The translations under genes were made by a program, and so were the position numbers. Of a stretch of 64,000 nt of DNA, positions 60,273 through 64,000 are shown one piece after another (the stretch's first letter is position 1; each line of letters opens with the position of its first letter). The stretch covers positions 6,820,001-6,884,000 of the forward strand of contig JBBPUQ010000001.1 in the NCBI GenBank assembly GCA_038501195.1, written 5' to 3'. The DNA is from Nemania diffusa. Taxonomy: Eukaryota; Ascomycota; Sordariomycetes; Xylariales; Xylariaceae. The notes below the pieces were generated by a model. The model was not told where the DNA came from. It did not search any database and was given only the letters and a program-made list of their open reading frames with translations.

Positions 60273-61049
60273 ATGTCGATCAAGACCACCACCGTCCTCC
60301 TCGCGACAGCCCTGGGCATTATGGCTAGTCCCTTCGCACGAGCACCGCCGGCTGACCTACAGCTGAAGGTCATCGAGGGCGCGTCTGGGACGCTGGATGC
60401 GCTCGAGCTCCCACAGTTCGAGGAGGCGCTCGATCTCTTCCAAGACCGCCTCGGCACGGCGGCCCCGCGCAAGCTCCTAACCCAGGATATCGCTGAAGGT
60501 GACGCCTTCTGGCACGACATCCTGTCCAAGACGACGGGCGAGTTCGTGGGCATCACGATGCGCGCGCAGGGCTACGCCCCCCACGAGGTGTTCAACGCGA
60601 CCTCGATAGACCAGTGGTACTACAGCAGCGACCAGCAACGCTGGCCCCGACCCATTCTCCGGACCAGCCCCGAGCACTACTACGTCCTCGTGGCGCCCGG
60701 CGTGGCCGACCCGCAAGACACGCTCGAGTTCGTCGAGAGCTGGGGGCCGTCGCTCCGAATATACTACGCGACTAGGAACGAACCCAAGGCCCCTTTCTTG
60801 CCGGCCCTTGAGGAGTTCCCGGCGGAGGCGCAGATCACGACGGCGCTCGTCCTTGGCGACGGCACGATTTTTGCGCATGGGTTGACGGCGTGGCGCGATC
60901 TGCCAGGCAACGATGGCGTGGAGATTTTTGAAGGTGTTTGGGTCCCCGAGAATGTGCCGGCTGAGATTATGGACGGCCTTGAGGCGCATATCACGGTTGA
61001 GTTCCAGAACTGGATGAAGCTCGCCTACCAGCAAGCCATTGGAGCTTAA
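60273..61049 (+). CDS. Secreted protein of unknown function, 258 aa
   Basis: A single exon of 258 aa. The N-terminus (IKTTTVLLATALGIMASPFA) is a signal peptide. The mature part is acidic and rich in Trp, Tyr and Pro, with VFNATSIDQWYYSSDQQRWP, EHYYVLVAPG and WGPSLRIYYATRNEPKAPF. There are no Cys residues, which is unusual for a secreted protein of this size. I do not recognise the family. Codon use is GC-rich and consistent, which supports a real gene. Confidence 0.7.
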   Translation: MSIKTTTVLLATALGIMASPFARAPPADLQLKVIEGASGTLDALELPQFEEALDLFQDRLGTAAPRKLLTQDIAEGDAFWHDILSKTTGEFVGITMRAQGYAPHEVFNATSIDQWYYSSDQQRWPRPILRTSPEHYYVLVAPGVADPQDTLEFVESWGPSLRIYYATRNEPKAPFLPALEEFPAEAQITTALVLGDGTIFAHGLTAWRDLPGNDGVEIFEGVWVPENVPAEIMDGLEAHITVEFQNWMKLAYQQAIGA

Positions 61050-61742
61050 AGATTTGATCCGAGGGCATAGTGTCTATTGACACTACTCGAGGCCCGATGA
61101 ATCAAACTAGCCAGGCTGCGCAGATTCTAGCTGTGTGATGGAAACGAATCAGGGGCAAAATGTGTTGGATTTCTATCCAGAGGGGGGGTTATGATATGTC
61201 TACGATGAGGTTTCCTAGTCAGGTATCAAGTCGGTCTTTCAAATGGTAGAATAAGGTAGAATAGGGAGGAGATATATGTTATCCATGGACACAAACATGA
61301 GCCTGAATATAAAATATGATTCTTCAGGGGACTTGTACGTACCGAGCCCAAGCTATCAGCATAGAAGCATGGATGTTGTCCCCAGAGAATAATAGTGCGA
61401 GGCGTGTAAGTCGTGCGTCACCACTCGGTCCCGAATTGCATCACACCGTTGTAAAACATGCCGCATGTTTTTTTTTGAATTCATTCTTTAATTTCCGTCC
61501 GTCACGGCGGAACGAAACTAACTCCACTGCTACATGATCAATTACATATGTATTTATTAATCTCCAGGCGAAGCCAGGTATCTACCTTCGTCGTCGTTCA
61601 CCGCATCTCCAACTTCACTTCTGTCGGCCTCAACTTATCATCACCTTTCAGCTTTCACCTATAATGCGACCATAAATAAACTCAACCAACCGCAATTCCC
61701 CCTCTCACAATTAAAAAAAAACACCAAACCTCAAACCTCAAA
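61050..61742. other. Spacer upstream of the DUF1295-like gene
   Basis: 693 bp. It includes short A- and T-runs just upstream of the 61743 ATG. No gene is seen. Confidence 0.5.
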
Positions 61743-62687
61743 ATGTCCTCCCCCCGCAAGAAACCCTTCGACCTAATCCGCCGCGGCGAGAAGAAACCCA
61801 CGCTCTCCGGCACCCTAACCTTCATCGGCCTGCGCCTCGCCGACCTACCCCTACAACACGCCCTCCTCTCGCCCACCACCGGCCTCGGCGTCCACCTCCT
61901 CTCCTCCCTCGGGCTCCGCACCGTCTACACCTCCCCGCCCCCCTCCATCCCGCCCTCCCTCCTCCTCCCGGTCTCCAACCTCCTCGCCTCCTCGTCCTAC
62001 CAGCCCTCGCGCTCCCTGGGCTGGATCGGCCCCCTCGCCTCCCTCCCGCCGACCCCGCTCCTGCTCTTCCTCATGAGCGTCGGCAGCGCGGCCAAGCAGA
62101 TCTACTGGCACCTCGCGCTCTCGCAGGACTCGTTCCCCGCGTCCGCCGCCGTGGCCGTGAGCGCGTACAACACGCTCGTGAACTCGGGGAACGCGCTGCT
62201 GTTCCTCGCGCTGGGGACCACGTCCCTCCTCTCGCCCCCCAGCATCACGCTCCCCTCCTTCCTCTCTTCCTTCCTCTCCAGCCCTACTACCGAGAATGGC
62301 GCCGCGGCAGCAGCAGCAGCGACGCTCCCGCTGAGCACCCTCGTGGGCGCGGCGCTCTACGTGGCCGGCATGGCCATCGAGACGCTCTCGGAGCGCCAGC
62401 GCGCCGACTTCAAGAGCCGCGCCGAGAACAGGGGCCGCGTCTGCATGCAGGGCATGTGGCGCTGGGCTCGCCACGTCAACTACTTGGGCTACGCCCTCTG
62501 GCGCGGCGGCTACTGCATGGTCGGCGCCGGCTGGGTCGGCGGCGCGCTCATGGCGCTGTGGCAGGGCTGGGACCTCAGCTCGCGCGCCGTCGCCGTGCAG
62601 GACGAGTACTGCGCCCGCCGGTACGGCGAGCAGTGGGTGAGGTTTAAGAGGGAGGTGCCGTATCGCATTGTGCCCGGGGTCTACTAG
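61743..62687 (+). CDS. DUF1295 / steroid 5-alpha-reductase-like membrane protein
   Basis: A single exon of 314 aa. Several hydrophobic segments span the protein (about 100-120, 135-160, 195-215, 250-275). The C-terminal block RWARHVNYLGYALWRGGYCM, then YCARRYGEQWVRFKREVPYRIVPGVY, is the conserved end of the isoprenylcysteine methyltransferase / DUF1295 / 5-alpha-reductase superfamily, where the cofactor binds. It is probably an ER enzyme acting on lipids or sterols. Substrate and cofactor are unknown. A Ser/Pro/Ala-rich insert (about 165-195) is unusual. It converges with the partial zinc-finger gene. Confidence 0.82.
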   Translation: MSSPRKKPFDLIRRGEKKPTLSGTLTFIGLRLADLPLQHALLSPTTGLGVHLLSSLGLRTVYTSPPPSIPPSLLLPVSNLLASSSYQPSRSLGWIGPLASLPPTPLLLFLMSVGSAAKQIYWHLALSQDSFPASAAVAVSAYNTLVNSGNALLFLALGTTSLLSPPSITLPSFLSSFLSSPTTENGAAAAAAATLPLSTLVGAALYVAGMAIETLSERQRADFKSRAENRGRVCMQGMWRWARHVNYLGYALWRGGYCMVGAGWVGGALMALWQGWDLSSRAVAVQDEYCARRYGEQWVRFKREVPYRIVPGVY

Positions 62688-63274
62688 ATAGGGGATAACT
62701 CCTTTCACCTGGTGTATTGGTTGGTTCGGTCTAGTGTTGGAGGTAGGTGTTGTGGTGAGCAGGATGGTGTGTAGGGTGAAAAAAAGGGGAAAAGAATGAG
62801 GGAGAGAGCGAGACGATTGCATAAAATTAATTTTTTTAGTAGGTTGCATTGCAGGCCTTTGCTTGGCCTGCCCTTCTTCTTGTAAACTTAGTCCAGGGTA
62901 CCGTAACCATCGATCGACTAGGTAGAGCAACTGGAATCTAGTATACAGGTAGCATGAGAGAGCTCTCAAGCAATTATACATGCCTTGTAGAATCTGATCC
63001 TTCAGACTGTCCGGCCGGGTTGTTTCCGCCCATCCATCGCTGCGCAGTTCTAGTATCTCGTGTAGCCAACGACGCCAGACAACCATAACACCAAAAACCA
63101 TCGCAGGGCGACAAAAGTCCTCCGTAGAACGCCGTACTCGATACACGCAAGCTCGACTAACCCGCCACTCACGTCCCTTAGGCCCGGGCGACTACTGCTG
63201 TCGTCGCCACTGTTTTATATCGGATTGTGGAGGGCGAGAAAAATGCTCATGTCCGCGGGAATCGTCCCTTTTAT
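62688..63274. other. Convergent spacer
   Basis: The 3' flanks of two convergent genes. No feature is recognised. Confidence 0.5.
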
Positions 63275-64000
63275 TTATGATGGTCTTACAGGTAAATCGG
63301 CAGCGTGAAGGCCTTTCGTCCATCGGGGTAGTTTCCTATACTTCTCGTAGGATTGACCGCAGTTGGCGCACAGTGACTGTCAACTATTAGTAACGAAAAG
63401 GAGCACATGCTAGGAGATGCCGGTAGATGGTTTTGACTTACCCTAGGGCCATAAGGGCCATCGCGTACAGCCCAGACACCGGTGCCCCAAATGAGACAGT
63501 GCGTGCAGCGCCAATTAAATCTCTCCTGGTCGGTTAGGGACCCAACACCGCCTCCTCCATATCCGGCATCTGGTGTCCCACGACCACCGGGTGTGCCTGA
63601 GCGTCCAAGGGGGCTCAGGCTCAGAAACTTGCGCTTCTTCTTAGATCTTTCCCCTCGTCCCATCCGTTCCTCCTCGGCCTCGACGCCCATGGCGAAGGGC
63701 ATACCACCAACCATACCCGCGTTGCTGCTAAAGCGGGCGGTTTCTCGACGCAGGCGACGAATCTGTCTCTCCCGATCGACTTCGCGCTTCTCGATCTCTT
63801 CTTTGGAAAGTGTTTCAATTTTAGGTTCCCAGCCATCCGCAAGCTGGTCGGGATCGTAACGCCATCCGCTATCCGCGCCGTGGGCAGCGTCATTGGGCAG
63901 CTCGGCGCCCGTGGCACCCCATCCGGCCACCAAGCCTCCGGACTCGCAGGCCTCCTTCTTCAGACGCAAAACAGACTCGTAGATGGCATGTGTCAGAGCC
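63275..64000 (-). CDS. GATA-type zinc-finger protein, 3' part (gene runs off the window)
   Basis: Exons on the minus strand are 64000-63442 (open to the edge) and 63376-63275. The fragment begins within THAIYESVLRLKKEACESGG and is acidic and Arg-rich. A zinc finger is formed only by the splice: WRCTHCLIWGTGVWAVRDGP continues across the intron into YGPR|SLCANCGQSYEK. Its CX2C..CX2C spacing is GATA-like, but the loop is Trp/Val-rich, as in fungal chromatin-associated GATA-like fingers. A basic tail follows (YRKLPRWTKGLHAADL). The 5' exons lie beyond 64000, so the full domain set is unknown. Confidence 0.75.

Noticed and set aside
61851..63146. 431-codon minus-strand frame opposite the DUF1295-like gene
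   Set aside because: It is the antisense shadow of a GC-rich coding exon and is composed largely of Arg, Glu, Gly and Ala runs.

Overview
The window is nuclear DNA of a filamentous ascomycete, most probably a Sordariomycete. The evidence is short (47-102 nt) GT..AG introns with CTRAY-like branch points, a COT1-type NDR kinase, a Clg1-type cyclin, Zn2Cys6 and bZIP-DUF3425 regulators, HeLo-type and SLATT-fungal proteins, and C:G-to-T:A decay in a repeat that looks like RIP. Order and genus cannot be fixed from the sequence. I joined exons by hand using reading phase, splice sites and family motifs; no RNA evidence was available.

Layout. 1-27 kb is mostly conserved housekeeping DNA: Clg1-like cyclin (6.2-7.3 kb), Fyv6/FAM192A splicing factor (14-15 kb), Tim54 (16.1-17.6 kb), a kappa-class GST/DsbA-like protein (18.2-18.9 kb), COT1 kinase (21.1-23.2 kb), SF3a subunit Prp11 (24.6-25.3 kb) and a SLATT-fungal 2TM protein (26.3-27.1 kb). 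Gene deserts of 2-4 kb lie between them. One desert holds a 1.2-kb near-perfect palindrome (9.1-10.3 kb) with GC-rich tips and an AT-rich body.

28-64 kb looks more accessory. It holds a Zn2Cys6 regulator, a secreted DUF6923 protein, a nitroreductase, a mitochondrial AAA ATPase, a CCCH+RBR ubiquitin ligase, a HeLo-like pseudokinase divergently paired with a kinase-YTH fusion, a TIR element with 5-mer repeats, a pisatin-demethylase-like P450, an FSH1 serine hydrolase, a pectate lyase, a divergent NmrA/bZIP pair, two secreted proteins of unknown function, a DUF1295-like membrane protein, and the 3' part of a GATA-type zinc-finger gene running off the right edge.

The most interesting locus is 43.0-47.5 kb. 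One gene encodes a complete Ser/Thr kinase followed in frame by a YTH (m6A-reader) domain with its three cage tryptophans. It is read divergently from a gene with a HeLo-like N-terminus and a pseudokinase lacking HRD and DFG. This could be an RNA-modification-linked kinase module; that role is inference. Three of the genes act in splicing or RNA reading (Fyv6, Prp11, kinase-YTH), but nothing in the sequence shows that they are functionally linked.
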